Of a DNA stretch of 64,000 nt, positions 54,252 to 62,873 are shown piece after piece; position 1 is the first letter of the stretch; each line of letters starts with the position of its first letter. Position numbers and translations under genes: made by a program. The notes under the pieces are model-generated. The model was not told where the DNA came from, did no database searches, and saw nothing but the letters and a program-made list of their open reading frames with translations. Source of the DNA: Salinisphaera sp. G21_0 (lineage in GTDB: Bacteria > Pseudomonadota > Gammaproteobacteria > Pseudomonadales > Endozoicomonadaceae); contig NZ_JAGHQW010000005.1 of assembly GCF_017744115.1 (NCBI RefSeq), forward strand, positions 107,593 through 171,592. Direction: 5' to 3'.

Positions 54252-55895
54252 ATGCATCCCCTCGCAGGCCAACCCGCAACCGATGATCTTCTGGTTAATA
54301 TTCCCCGGCTGGTCAGTGACTATTACACGATACGGCCCGATCAGGCAGAAAGCAGTCAGCGTGTCGCTTTTGGCACATCGGGTCATCGTGGCACGTCTGC
54401 CAATGGTTCGTTCAATGAAGACCATATTCTGGCGATCAGTCAGGCAATCTGTGAATATCGTCGTGCGCAGGGGATAGAAGGCCCTGTTTTTGTTGGCATG
54501 GATACCCATGCGCTGTCTGAGCCGGCGTTAATCAGTGCTGTGGAAGTGTTTGTTGCCAATGGCCTGGATGTCATGATCGATCAGGAGCGTGGCTATACGC
54601 CAACGCCGGTTATTTCCCATGCCATCGTTTCCTATAATCGCTATCACAGCAAGCTGGCTGACGGGGTGGTCATCACCCCTTCCCACAATCCACCGGAAGA
54701 TGGCGGTTTTAAATATAACCCGCCCCATGGTGGTCCTGCAGGTAGTGATATTACCGGCTGGGTGGAAAAACGGGCCAATGAGCTGATCGCTGAAAACCTG
54801 TCTGGCGTTAAAAGAATCTCTTTTGAACAGGCGCTCAGATCCGGCAAGGTTCACAAGTATGACTTCGTTACGCCTTATGTGAATGACCTGGAAAACGTGC
54901 TGGATATGGAGGCCATTGCCAACGCTAAACTGAGCATTGGTGTTGATCCCCTGGGTGGTTCCGGTTTGCACTATTGGGCACCTGTCGCGGATCGTTATGG
55001 TCTTGACCTGACGCTGGTCAGTAAAAAAATTGATCCGACCTTTTCGTTTATGCACCTTGATAAGGATGGCCGGATTCGGATGGATTGTTCATCCTCCTCC
55101 GCCATGGCCGGACTGATCAACCTCAAAGATGACTTTGCCATTGCTTTCGGGAATGACCCGGACTTTGATCGCCACGGTATTGTGACCCGGGGTCATGGGT
55201 TGCTGAATCCAAACCACTATTTGTCCGTTGCCATCCAGTATCTTTATACCCACCGTCCGCAATGGTCACCAGAGGCGACTATCGGCAAGACGCTGGTTTC
55301 CAGTGCCATGATTGATCGTGTCGCCAATGGTCTGGGTCGTACAGTGACTGAAGTTCCGGTCGGGTTTAAGTGGTTTGTTGACGGTCTCTCCACAGGCTCT
55401 ATGGCATTTGGCGGCGAAGAGAGTGCCGGAGCCTGCTTCCTGCGCCGGGATGGTAATACCTGGTGTACCGATAAGGATGGTTTCACCATGGCACTGCTGG
55501 CGGCAGAAATTACCGCCGTTACCGGGCGTGACCCGGGAGAGCACTATGAAGAGCTGACCCGAAAATACGGTGCTCCGGTTTATCAGCGGCTCGATGCTGT
55601 TGCCAATGATGCCCAGAAGAAAGTGCTTGCTGCATTGAGTCCGGAGCAGGTGAAAGCGGAAAAACTGGCAGGTGATCCCATCATTGCCCGTTTAACCCAC
55701 GCGCCGGGCAATGGTGCCGCGATTGGTGGTCTGAAAGTTGTTACCGAGCGGGGCTGGTTTGCCGCCAGACCTTCCGGAACTGAAGCCGTTTATAAGATTT
55801 ATGCTGAGAGCTTTGAAGGGAAAGAGCACCTTTCCCATCTGCAGAGTGAAGCTCAGGAGATAGTCGCCGAAGTCTTTAAGGCAAATGGCGTGTGA
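54252..55895 (+). CDS. pgm: Alpha-D-glucose phosphoglucomutase
   Basis: A 547-residue alpha-D-phosphohexomutase of full length, GAGGAA 8 bases before ATG 54252. Motifs: [15 protein letters not shown] at the N-terminus, the phosphoserine loop [18 protein letters not shown], the metal loop [12 protein letters not shown], sugar-binding GGEESAG, and the phosphate-binding end [16 protein letters not shown]. It interconverts glucose-6-phosphate and glucose-1-phosphate, feeding the ADP-glucose pyrophosphorylase encoded next. Cytoplasmic. Confidence 0.96.
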   Translation: MHPLAGQPATDDLLVNIPRLVSDYYTIRPDQAESSQRVAFGTSGHRGTSANGSFNEDHILAISQAICEYRRAQGIEGPVFVGMDTHALSEPALISAVEVFVANGLDVMIDQERGYTPTPVISHAIVSYNRYHSKLADGVVITPSHNPPEDGGFKYNPPHGGPAGSDITGWVEKRANELIAENLSGVKRISFEQALRSGKVHKYDFVTPYVNDLENVLDMEAIANAKLSIGVDPLGGSGLHYWAPVADRYGLDLTLVSKKIDPTFSFMHLDKDGRIRMDCSSSSAMAGLINLKDDFAIAFGNDPDFDRHGIVTRGHGLLNPNHYLSVAIQYLYTHRPQWSPEATIGKTLVSSAMIDRVANGLGRTVTEVPVGFKWFVDGLSTGSMAFGGEESAGACFLRRDGNTWCTDKDGFTMALLAAEITAVTGRDPGEHYEELTRKYGAPVYQRLDAVANDAQKKVLAALSPEQVKAEKLAGDPIIARLTHAPGNGAAIGGLKVVTERGWFAARPSGTEAVYKIYAESFEGKEHLSHLQSEAQEIVAEVFKANGV

Positions 55896-56082
55896 CTTTG
55901 TACTCGCTACAGGTGTTCAGCTGAATCAGCAAAACACCTGAATACTTTGCCTGAAGCTGGCAATAGGGGTGTCGGCTGCAGGCAGGTGGGGGATTCTTCC
56001 GGGGTGTATTCATTAGCCGGAATGGGTCAGGGATTGACCTAATTACTTTCAGATCATAATGCAGAAAACAGGAAAATCGACC

Positions 56083-57306
56083 ATGGCGTCAGTCCTTTCC
56101 ATGATCCTGGCCGGGGGGGTAGGATCGAGGCTTGCTCCACTCACGAGTGTAAGAGCAAAGCCAGCGGTTCCTTTTGGCGGACAGTATCGAATCATCGACT
56201 TTGTTCTGAGTAATTTTGTGAATTCTGATCTTCACAAGATTTATCTGATTACTCAGTTCAAATCGCACTCGCTGAGCAAACACCTGCAACGTTGCTGGCG
56301 TATTGCCGGTCTGGCGGACAAGTTTATTGATACGCTGCCAGCCCAGATGAATACCGGCAGTGACTGGTATCAGGGCACAGCGGATGCGGTGTATCAAAAC
56401 CTGAATCACATCGAGTCGCACAACCCTGATCTGGTGTGTGTTTTTGGTGGTGACCATATCTACACCATGGATGTGCGGGATATGGTTCAGTATCACCAGC
56501 AGCACAGTGCTGACTTGACCGTAGCGGCGATTCCCGTACCGGTGGATCAGGCCCATCACTTTGGTATTATCGAGGTCGACGAAGATGGTCGTATGATCGG
56601 GTTTGCCGAAAAGCCTGTGGATAATGTCAAGACCATTCCCGGAAACCCGGACTATGTGCTGGCTTCAATGGGTAATTATGTGTTCACTAAAGAGTGTCTG
56701 GTGCAAGAGCTGCTGGATGATCACGCCAATGAAGGGTCTGACCACGACTTTGGCAAAAACATCATTCCATCCCTTTACCCACGGGCAAAAGTCATGGTGT
56801 ATGACTTTTCCAAAAATAGGGTTCCCGGGGGTAAAAACAACGGCTACTGGCGCGATGTAGGTACCATTGATTCATTCTGGGAAGCGAATATGGATCTGCT
56901 GACCAGTGAACCGCCTATCGACCTGCATAATCAGGACTGGCCGATTCGTACCTATATTCCCCCCTACCCACCGGCCCTGATCGCTTTTGATCGTGAGGAG
57001 CGTAAAGGTCAGATCAACAACTCCATGGTGGGTGTGGGTTGCGTATTCTATGACATCCATATGCATCGCAGTGTGGTAGGTTACAACGTCAAAATAGGCG
57101 ACCGTACCCGAATTACTGAATCGGTTATTCTGCCCAATGTCACCATCGGTGAAGACGTCGTATTGAACCGGGTTATTGTGGATAAGCGGGTAGAAATTGC
57201 ACCGGGAACCCGCATTGGTGTAGATCGTGAAGAGGATCTTAAACGCTTCAAGGTCACTGATTCTGGACTGGTGGTTATTCCCAGAGGAGCAAAAGTTGGG
57301 TTCTGA
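56083..57306 (+). CDS. glgC: Glucose-1-phosphate adenylyltransferase
   Basis: A 407-residue ADP-glucose pyrophosphorylase. ATG 56083 is preferred because AGGA lies 9 bases upstream and the protein then starts MASVLSMILAGGVGSRL; ATG 56059 adds eight residues. The nucleotide-binding GGVGSRLAPLTSVRAKPAVP, the substrate motif FAEKPVDN and a C-terminal left-handed beta-helix (about 300-400, VIGEDVVLNRVIV type) are present. It makes ADP-glucose from glucose-1-phosphate and ATP, the regulated step of bacterial glycogen synthesis. Its last 11 bases overlap the glgA start, so the two are translationally coupled. Confidence 0.95.
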   Translation: MASVLSMILAGGVGSRLAPLTSVRAKPAVPFGGQYRIIDFVLSNFVNSDLHKIYLITQFKSHSLSKHLQRCWRIAGLADKFIDTLPAQMNTGSDWYQGTADAVYQNLNHIESHNPDLVCVFGGDHIYTMDVRDMVQYHQQHSADLTVAAIPVPVDQAHHFGIIEVDEDGRMIGFAEKPVDNVKTIPGNPDYVLASMGNYVFTKECLVQELLDDHANEGSDHDFGKNIIPSLYPRAKVMVYDFSKNRVPGGKNNGYWRDVGTIDSFWEANMDLLTSEPPIDLHNQDWPIRTYIPPYPPALIAFDREERKGQINNSMVGVGCVFYDIHMHRSVVGYNVKIGDRTRITESVILPNVTIGEDVVLNRVIVDKRVEIAPGTRIGVDREEDLKRFKVTDSGLVVIPRGAKVGF

Positions 57307-58753
57307 TTTAAACATTCTTTTTGCGGTATCAGAGCTGGCAGGTATTGTCAAAACCGGAGGGCTGGCCGATGTGGCCGGCGCTCTCGGGCCGTGGATGCGC
57401 AAGCTCGGAAATGATGTCCGGGTGATTATGCCTGCCTACCGTCAGGCTCTGGAGGCGTTGACAACGGATGTTGTCGGAGTTGGAGAGATTTGTCTCGGCT
57501 CCCATGGCAAAATGGGTTTTGCCATAAGACAGGGAACGTTTGACGGTGTCCCTGTTTACCTGATAGAGCATAACCATTACTTTGACCGCAGTGGTCTCTA
57601 CACCCACGAGGGTGAAGGTTTTGGCGATAACACTGAGCGGTTTGCTTTTTTTTGCAAAGCGGCACTTCAGGCCTGTCAGCTGTTAAGCTTTAAGCCGGAT
57701 ATTATTCATGGCCATGACTGGCAGTCAGCACTGCTGCCTTTCTACCTCAAAGCCCATGAGTCTGATAATGCTTTCTTTGCCGACACACGGACGGTCCTGA
57801 CCATTCACAATGGTGCCTATCAACAACATACTGACCGTGCCTTATTAGGTGTGTTGGGGATTGATCAGCACTGGTATACTCCGGATTTCTTTGAAGACCA
57901 TGGGCATATTAATCTGCTCAAGGGCGGCATTGCCTTTGCTGATAAAATCACTACGGTGAGTCCAAGATATGCTGAAGAGCTGCAGACGGATCTTGGGTCT
58001 CATGGCCTTGCCCATATCATCGGGCGAAGAAAACAGGATTTCTCCGGTATTCTTAATGGCTGTGATTATCAGGCGTGGAACCCTGAAACGGACGCTTTGC
58101 TGCCAGCCAATTACTCCCTGCATGATCTGTCTGGCAAGGCGGTGTGCAAGCAGGCTTTGCAGGAGCGACTACAGTTACCGGTGAGTGCCGATAAACCTCT
58201 GTACGGGCTGGTCAGTCGCCTTGCCGGGCAGAAAGGTTTTGCTTATCTGATACCAGCCCTGTGGCAGCTTTTGCAGGATGATGTTCAGGTTGTACTCCAG
58301 GGCTCCGGTGACCGGATGATTGCCGCTGAACTGAGCCGGCTGGTCAGTGCTTTCCCCGACAAGTGTCGCTTTGTTGAGGCTTATGACAACCGTCTGGCGC
58401 ATCTGATAGAAGCCGGTGCCGATTTCTTCCTGATGCCTTCATTGTTTGAGCCCTGCGGCCTTAACCAGATGTACAGTATGAAGTACGGTACCCTGCCCAT
58501 TGTTCGGGCGGTTGGTGGGCTGGTGGACACCGTTAAAGGCTATGATTCAGCTGGCGGGGACGCAACCGGGTTTATGTTTGATTCGGCTGACAGTGATGCT
58601 TTGTTGCACTGTCTCAATCAGACCCGTGCCGTTTATCAGGATGGACAGTTAATGACTCATTTGGTAGTTAATGCCATGAATGAGTCATTTACCTGGGAGC
58701 AGTCAGCCCTGGATTACCTTGAGGTTTATCGAGCTGCAGTGGGTCAGCGATAA
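57296..58753 (+). CDS. glgA: Glycogen synthase
   Basis: A 485-residue GT5 glycogen synthase. TTG 57296 is inferred: AGAGGAG lies 6-7 bases upstream and the family N-terminus (ILFAVSELAGIVKTGGLADV) begins a few residues later. A longer frame from 57227 would put 23 extra residues inside glgC. The ADP-glucose-binding KTGGLADV, the central HDWQSALLP and the C-terminal GT-B motif LMPSLFEPCGLNQMYSM are intact. It extends alpha-1,4 chains from ADP-glucose. The 11-base overlap with glgC implies tight coupling. Confidence 0.95.
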   Translation: MGSDLNILFAVSELAGIVKTGGLADVAGALGPWMRKLGNDVRVIMPAYRQALEALTTDVVGVGEICLGSHGKMGFAIRQGTFDGVPVYLIEHNHYFDRSGLYTHEGEGFGDNTERFAFFCKAALQACQLLSFKPDIIHGHDWQSALLPFYLKAHESDNAFFADTRTVLTIHNGAYQQHTDRALLGVLGIDQHWYTPDFFEDHGHINLLKGGIAFADKITTVSPRYAEELQTDLGSHGLAHIIGRRKQDFSGILNGCDYQAWNPETDALLPANYSLHDLSGKAVCKQALQERLQLPVSADKPLYGLVSRLAGQKGFAYLIPALWQLLQDDVQVVLQGSGDRMIAAELSRLVSAFPDKCRFVEAYDNRLAHLIEAGADFFLMPSLFEPCGLNQMYSMKYGTLPIVRAVGGLVDTVKGYDSAGGDATGFMFDSADSDALLHCLNQTRAVYQDGQLMTHLVVNAMNESFTWEQSALDYLEVYRAAVGQR

Positions 58754-58836
58754 GCCCCGGGGTGGCTTATCTTGAAGGAAAAGCGGAAGGCTGAGGTGCT
58801 CAGTCTTCCAGACACAAGGTTTCCCTGTCTTCTTGC

Positions 58837-58890
58837 GAGCCTGTCGGACTTAAGCATTCACAGTAGGACAGTCTTAAGTCCGACAGGCTC
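58837..58890. repeat. REP-like hairpin in the glgA-glgB spacer
   Basis: GAGCCTGTCGGACTTAAG (58837-58854) and CTTAAGTCCGACAGGCTC (58873-58890) are a perfect 18-bp inverted repeat with an 18-base loop. It looks like a REP-type dispersed palindrome and could stabilise or attenuate the glgC-glgA transcript before glgB. Confidence 0.7.
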
Positions 58891-58973
58891 CTGGATAAAG
58901 AGCACTTTCAGATTAAAAGGAGTCCATCTGATTTTGTCGACAGGCAATTTTTGCACTGAAATAAAGCAACACT

Positions 58974-61205
58974 ATGAATATCGCTGTATCTTCCAAAACA
59001 TCATCAATGCCAAAGGCTGCCATAGAGCCTGTGGTGTCGGATCTGGCTAACAGTCAGTGTGCAACGCCTTTTGATCAGCTGGGGTTGCATCCTCATCCGG
59101 AAGGCAAAGGTCTGGTCATTCGTGTATGGCGCCCGGATGCAACCATGGTTGAGGTTTTTGACCACCACACCGGCAAGCTGCTTGGCGAAATGCTTCGCAA
59201 TGAGGCGGGTGTCTTTGAGCTGCATCTGCCCAGAAGAAAAAAGCCGTTTCTTTATCAGTTGACGATCCATTGGGCGAATGGTCACCGCTTTGTGGTTTAT
59301 GACCCGTACTGTTTTGGGGAATATATTCTTGCCCAGTCAGATATTGAGTCGGAAGGCCTTTATCGACACCTTGGGGCACAGGTGGTCTCTCATAAGATCA
59401 ACAGCAAACTGAATATACAGGGTGTGTTGTTTAAGGTTTACGCGCCTTATGCCCGGTCAGTGAGTATTGTGGGAAGCTTTAATGGCTGGGATGACCGGCT
59501 CCATCCAATGGCCAGTGCGGATGATGGTATCTGGCGGCTGTTTGTGCCCGGCGTTCAGGCTGGCGACCAGTATAAATACGCTATCCGTGATTACCACGGC
59601 AATTCGCTGCCACAGAAAACCGATCCGTTCGCGCGCCATATTGAGCAGTGGCCCGGACTGGCTTCTGTCGTTCAGGGCGTCGACAGCTATGCCTGGCAAG
59701 ACCAGCTGTGGATGAGTAAAAGAAAAGACAAGGCAGATAAGGAGCAGCCCTTCGCTATCTACGAGGTTCATGCGGGCTCATGGAAAAGAAAAGAGAATGG
59801 AGACTTCCTGAACTTCCGTGAACTGGCCGATGAGCTGATTCCCTATGTTATCGACATGGGCTTTACGCATGTTGAGTTGCTGCCTGTGTCGGAGCATCCG
59901 CTGTTTGATTCCTGGGGTTATCAGCCGGTTGGTCTTTATGCGCCCAGTAGCCGTTATGGTTCGCCGGATGATTTCCGCTATTTTGTCGATCAGTGTCACC
60001 AGAAGGGGGTTGGCGTCATTCTGGATTGGGTGCCTGCGCACTTTCCCAATGATGAGCATGGGCTGGCCAGGTTTGATGGCTCTTCACTTTATGAGCATCC
60101 GGATCCTCGCCGTGGCTGGCACCCTGACTGGCAAACCTGTATTTATGATTTTGGCAAGCCCTGGGTTCAGGACTTTCTGATCAGTAATGCCCTTTACTGG
60201 CTGGATGAATTCCATATTGATGGCCTTCGTGTCGACGCGGTTGCCTCCATGCTCTACCTGGATTACTCACGAGGTCATGGTGAGTGGGAAGCCAATATTC
60301 ATGGTGGTAATGAGAATCTTGAAGCCGTCGCTTTCCTGAAGAAGTTCAATGAGAAGGTGCACGCTGCATTCCCGGATGTGATGACCATTGCGGAGGAATC
60401 AACCAGCTGGCCTGGTGTGTCCACGGCGGTTGCCGACGGTGGGCTTGGGTTTGACTTCAAATGGAACATGGGATGGATGAACGACACGCTTGAGTATATG
60501 AAACTCGATCCTGTCTATCGCCAGCACCATCATGGGCAGATGACGTTCAGTACGGTTTATGCCTGGAGTGAAAATTTTGTTCTGCCCCTGTCCCACGATG
60601 AAGTCGTTCATGGTAAGGGCACTATTCTGACCCGTATGCCCGGTGATGATTGGCAGCGTTTTGCCAACCTGCGGGCCTATCTGGCATTTATGTATGCGCA
60701 CCCCGGTAAAAAGTTGCTCTTTATGGGCGCTGAGTTGGGTACCCATAACGAGTGGAATCAGAATGCTGAGCTGGACTGGGGCCTGCTGGACAATCCAGAG
60801 GGTTTCAGTGTGGGGGTTCAGAAGCTGGTTAAAACCCTTAACCAGCTGCATGGCTCAGAGCCTGCGATGTTTGAGCGGGATCTCAAGGCAGAAGGTTTTG
60901 CCTGGACTACGGGGGATGACAGTAGCCAGAGTGTGCTGGTGTTCCGTCGTTATGATAATGAAGGGAAGTCCGTACAGGTTATCTGTAACCTGACGCCGGT
61001 TGTTCGTGACGGTTATCGCGTGGGTGTTCCTGAGGCTGGTCGCTATTGTGAAATTTTGAACACCGATAATGCCTGCTTTGGCGGCAGTGGTGTTTCAGCC
61101 GGTGAGCTGCTTGAAGCTGAGGAAATCCCGATGCATCATTTGCCCTGCAGTCTTGCCCTGACATTGCCGCCTTTGGCTACCGTGATCCTTAAGCGCGCCT
61201 CTTAG
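58974..61205 (+). CDS. glgB: 1,4-alpha-glucan branching enzyme
   Basis: A 743-residue GH13 branching enzyme of the long type. Two CBM48-like N-terminal modules (about 45-120 and 150-240, with SVSIVGSFNGWDDRLHPM) precede the barrel. Catalytic motifs: GVILDWVPAHFP, GLRVDAVASM-LYLDYSR (nucleophile Asp), IAEESTSWPGVS (acid Glu) and LPLSHDEVVHGKG. It introduces alpha-1,6 branches into glycogen. The start ATG 58974 is the first in frame; a second at ATG 59007 is possible. It closes the glycogen cluster, 220 bases after glgA. Confidence 0.95.
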   Translation: MNIAVSSKTSSMPKAAIEPVVSDLANSQCATPFDQLGLHPHPEGKGLVIRVWRPDATMVEVFDHHTGKLLGEMLRNEAGVFELHLPRRKKPFLYQLTIHWANGHRFVVYDPYCFGEYILAQSDIESEGLYRHLGAQVVSHKINSKLNIQGVLFKVYAPYARSVSIVGSFNGWDDRLHPMASADDGIWRLFVPGVQAGDQYKYAIRDYHGNSLPQKTDPFARHIEQWPGLASVVQGVDSYAWQDQLWMSKRKDKADKEQPFAIYEVHAGSWKRKENGDFLNFRELADELIPYVIDMGFTHVELLPVSEHPLFDSWGYQPVGLYAPSSRYGSPDDFRYFVDQCHQKGVGVILDWVPAHFPNDEHGLARFDGSSLYEHPDPRRGWHPDWQTCIYDFGKPWVQDFLISNALYWLDEFHIDGLRVDAVASMLYLDYSRGHGEWEANIHGGNENLEAVAFLKKFNEKVHAAFPDVMTIAEESTSWPGVSTAVADGGLGFDFKWNMGWMNDTLEYMKLDPVYRQHHHGQMTFSTVYAWSENFVLPLSHDEVVHGKGTILTRMPGDDWQRFANLRAYLAFMYAHPGKKLLFMGAELGTHNEWNQNAELDWGLLDNPEGFSVGVQKLVKTLNQLHGSEPAMFERDLKAEGFAWTTGDDSSQSVLVFRRYDNEGKSVQVICNLTPVVRDGYRVGVPEAGRYCEILNTDNACFGGSGVSAGELLEAEEIPMHHLPCSLALTLPPLATVILKRAS

Positions 61206-61249
61206 GGTAGACATTAAGCGACTATTCCTCTCTTCGGCAAGTTAAAGAT

Positions 61250-61325
61250 GGAACCACGAAGGACACGAAGAGCACGAAGGAAAAGAATAGCTCTTCTTTG
61301 TGCTCTTCGTGTCCTTCGTGGTTCC
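61250..61325. repeat. Dispersed hairpin repeat, copy 2
   Basis: GGAACCACGAAGGACACGAAG and its complement pair over about 25 bases, with inner arms AGAGCACGAAGGAAAAGA / TCTTCTTTGTGCTCTT. It lies 45 bases after the glgB stop and could also act as its terminator. Related to 50205-50296. Confidence 0.75.
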
Positions 61326-61435
61326 ATCCGAAACCCCAATGAAAATGGAGGGATAATAAGCTTAATGTCCAACCTGAGAAGCGCTCCTGATCTGGATTCA
61401 GGGAACTGGCTACGTCTGGTAGCCAGTTCTGTTGA

Positions 61436-62116
61436 TCACGAGTGAACCATTCTGGCACCTTTGCAGCTTGGGTAGGTGCTGCATACCCAGCACTCCAGGC
61501 CTGCCTGGGGGCCTTTTTTAAGCGTTCGCAGTCGCATGGGGCTTTGGCATTTGGGGCATTGTGGATCAACGATAGTCTCGACTTCGGCAATAGCTTCTCT
61601 TGGGGTCGGGAGCTCGTAATCAGGAGTGCCTTCCTCGGTAAATCCGCAGGTGGCGAGAACGGTACGTCGCAATTCGGTAACATCCCGCCAGGGCTTCATA
61701 TCATATTCCAGCAATGGCAGTTCTGCCGCTTCACAGAGCTGGCGTAGTAGCTTGAATTCTTTTGAGTTGGACTTTGTGTTGTAGGGGATGAGGTTGATCA
61801 CACAACAGACTTCCATCTTTTTGCGATGATAGAGCACAAAATCAAACCGGCGGTTTTTTTTGATATTCAGTGCCATGGCGGTTCGGCTGAACCTGCCGGC
61901 TTCAAGAATGTCACCAACGGGCAAAGAAGGCAAAACCATTAAGTGACTGCGAACGGCAATATCCAGCTGACCGAAAAAAGCACGCTTATCCTGGTCGAAA
62001 AGATGGGTGTTGGTTTTGGCTTTGAAAGGGCTGAAAGTCAGCCATAGAAACCAGGCAATCGCTGCAATAATTATCAGAGAGCCTGAAACAACGAGGGGAA
62101 AACTGTCCAGCAGCAC
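61436..62116 (-). CDS. DUF2726 protein with C-terminal topoisomerase-type zinc finger
   Basis: A 226-residue protein. An N-terminal membrane helix (about 9-29, VVSGSLIIIAAIAWFLWLTF) precedes a DUF2726 domain (about 40-165), a PD-(D/E)XK-like fold with LPSLPVGDIL, FDFVLYHRKKMEVCCVINL and LPLLEYDMKPW. A C4 zinc finger of the topoisomerase type ends it (CPKCQSPM...CWVCSTYPSCKG, about 188-222). The combination suggests nucleic-acid binding near the membrane; no biochemical role is established. It is transcribed alone, convergent with glgB. Confidence 0.85.
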   Translation of the reverse strand: MLLDSFPLVVSGSLIIIAAIAWFLWLTFSPFKAKTNTHLFDQDKRAFFGQLDIAVRSHLMVLPSLPVGDILEAGRFSRTAMALNIKKNRRFDFVLYHRKKMEVCCVINLIPYNTKSNSKEFKLLRQLCEAAELPLLEYDMKPWRDVTELRRTVLATCGFTEEGTPDYELPTPREAIAEVETIVDPQCPKCQSPMRLRTLKKGPQAGLECWVCSTYPSCKGARMVHS

Positions 62117-62457
62117 TGCACTACCTTGTCTTGGATTTATGGGTCAATGATTGAAAAAAACGTGGCTCTTTCAAAAGCGTCAACAATGGCCTCCCCATGA
62201 AAACGTAATGGAGAACGTGAAGACATGTATGACTAATCATCGGCGATGCAGAAAGTGCACTCGTGGATTTTGACCGGCATGGGTAGCCGGAAAAGAGCAG
62301 TCCTGATCAGCCAGACATTCTTTTTATAAAAGAGTGACTGGAAATAATAGCAACAAATATTCTTTTGTCATAATAGGTGTTTCTCCACAATGTGTAGCAC
62401 TGTGGAGAGTGACACAGGACTATCTGGCAAAAGAGTATTCGGGTGGCTAGCGCCTGT
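62117..62457. other. Gene-free stretch between DUF2726 and cold-shock genes
   Basis: About 340 bases; both flanking genes are on the minus strand. A near-palindrome (TGTGTAGCACTGTGGAGAG) around 62390 is the only structured piece. No ORF with support and no known RNA was recognised. Confidence 0.45.
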
Positions 62458-62754
62458 TTAAACCGGGAATGACTCTTCCTGAGTAGCACTCTGAGTGCTT
62501 TCAGTGCCATTGCCGTTATCAGGTACGACTTTCGTGGCGATGAGGCCTTTGGGGCCATGGCCAATCTCAAAGCTGACAACCTGGCCTGCTTTCAGTGTTT
62601 TAAAGCCGTCCATATCAATGACAGAGTAATGAATGAGAACATCCTGATTCTCTGTCGCTTCTTGCGCCTGGATAAATCCATACCCTTTGGGGTTATTAAA
62701 CCACTTGACTGTACCTACCAGCATAGCTTCCATTTCCTTCTTGGTCGCTTCCAT
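62458..62754 (-). CDS. Cold-shock domain protein
   Basis: A 98-residue protein with one cold-shock domain: GTVKWFNNPKGYGFIQ (RNP1 region), DVLIHYSVI (RNP2) and LKAGQVVSFEIGHGPKG. A C-terminal tail of about 25 polar residues is added. Two starts have equal support: ATG 62754 (AGGA 10 bases upstream) and ATG 62724 (AAGGA 10 bases upstream, giving the usual short N-terminus). CSD proteins bind single-stranded RNA and DNA and melt mRNA structure. The long 5' leader may include a cold-responsive structure, but none was resolved. Confidence 0.9.
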   Translation of the reverse strand: MEATKKEMEAMLVGTVKWFNNPKGYGFIQAQEATENQDVLIHYSVIDMDGFKTLKAGQVVSFEIGHGPKGLIATKVVPDNGNGTESTQSATQEESFPV

Positions 62755-62873
62755 ACAGCTTGAATCCTTAAATATTACATTGAAGGAACTGCTGGGAAAC
62801 TGCAACCCTTGTTGTTTTATTTTTTGGCATTTTTTTATGGTTATTCATAAAAAGTGTCGTCCTTGCCACTTTG

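Noticed and set aside
54043..54477. 144-codon ORF overlapping the start of pgm
   Set aside because: Overlaps more than 200 bases of pgm in another frame; no motif.
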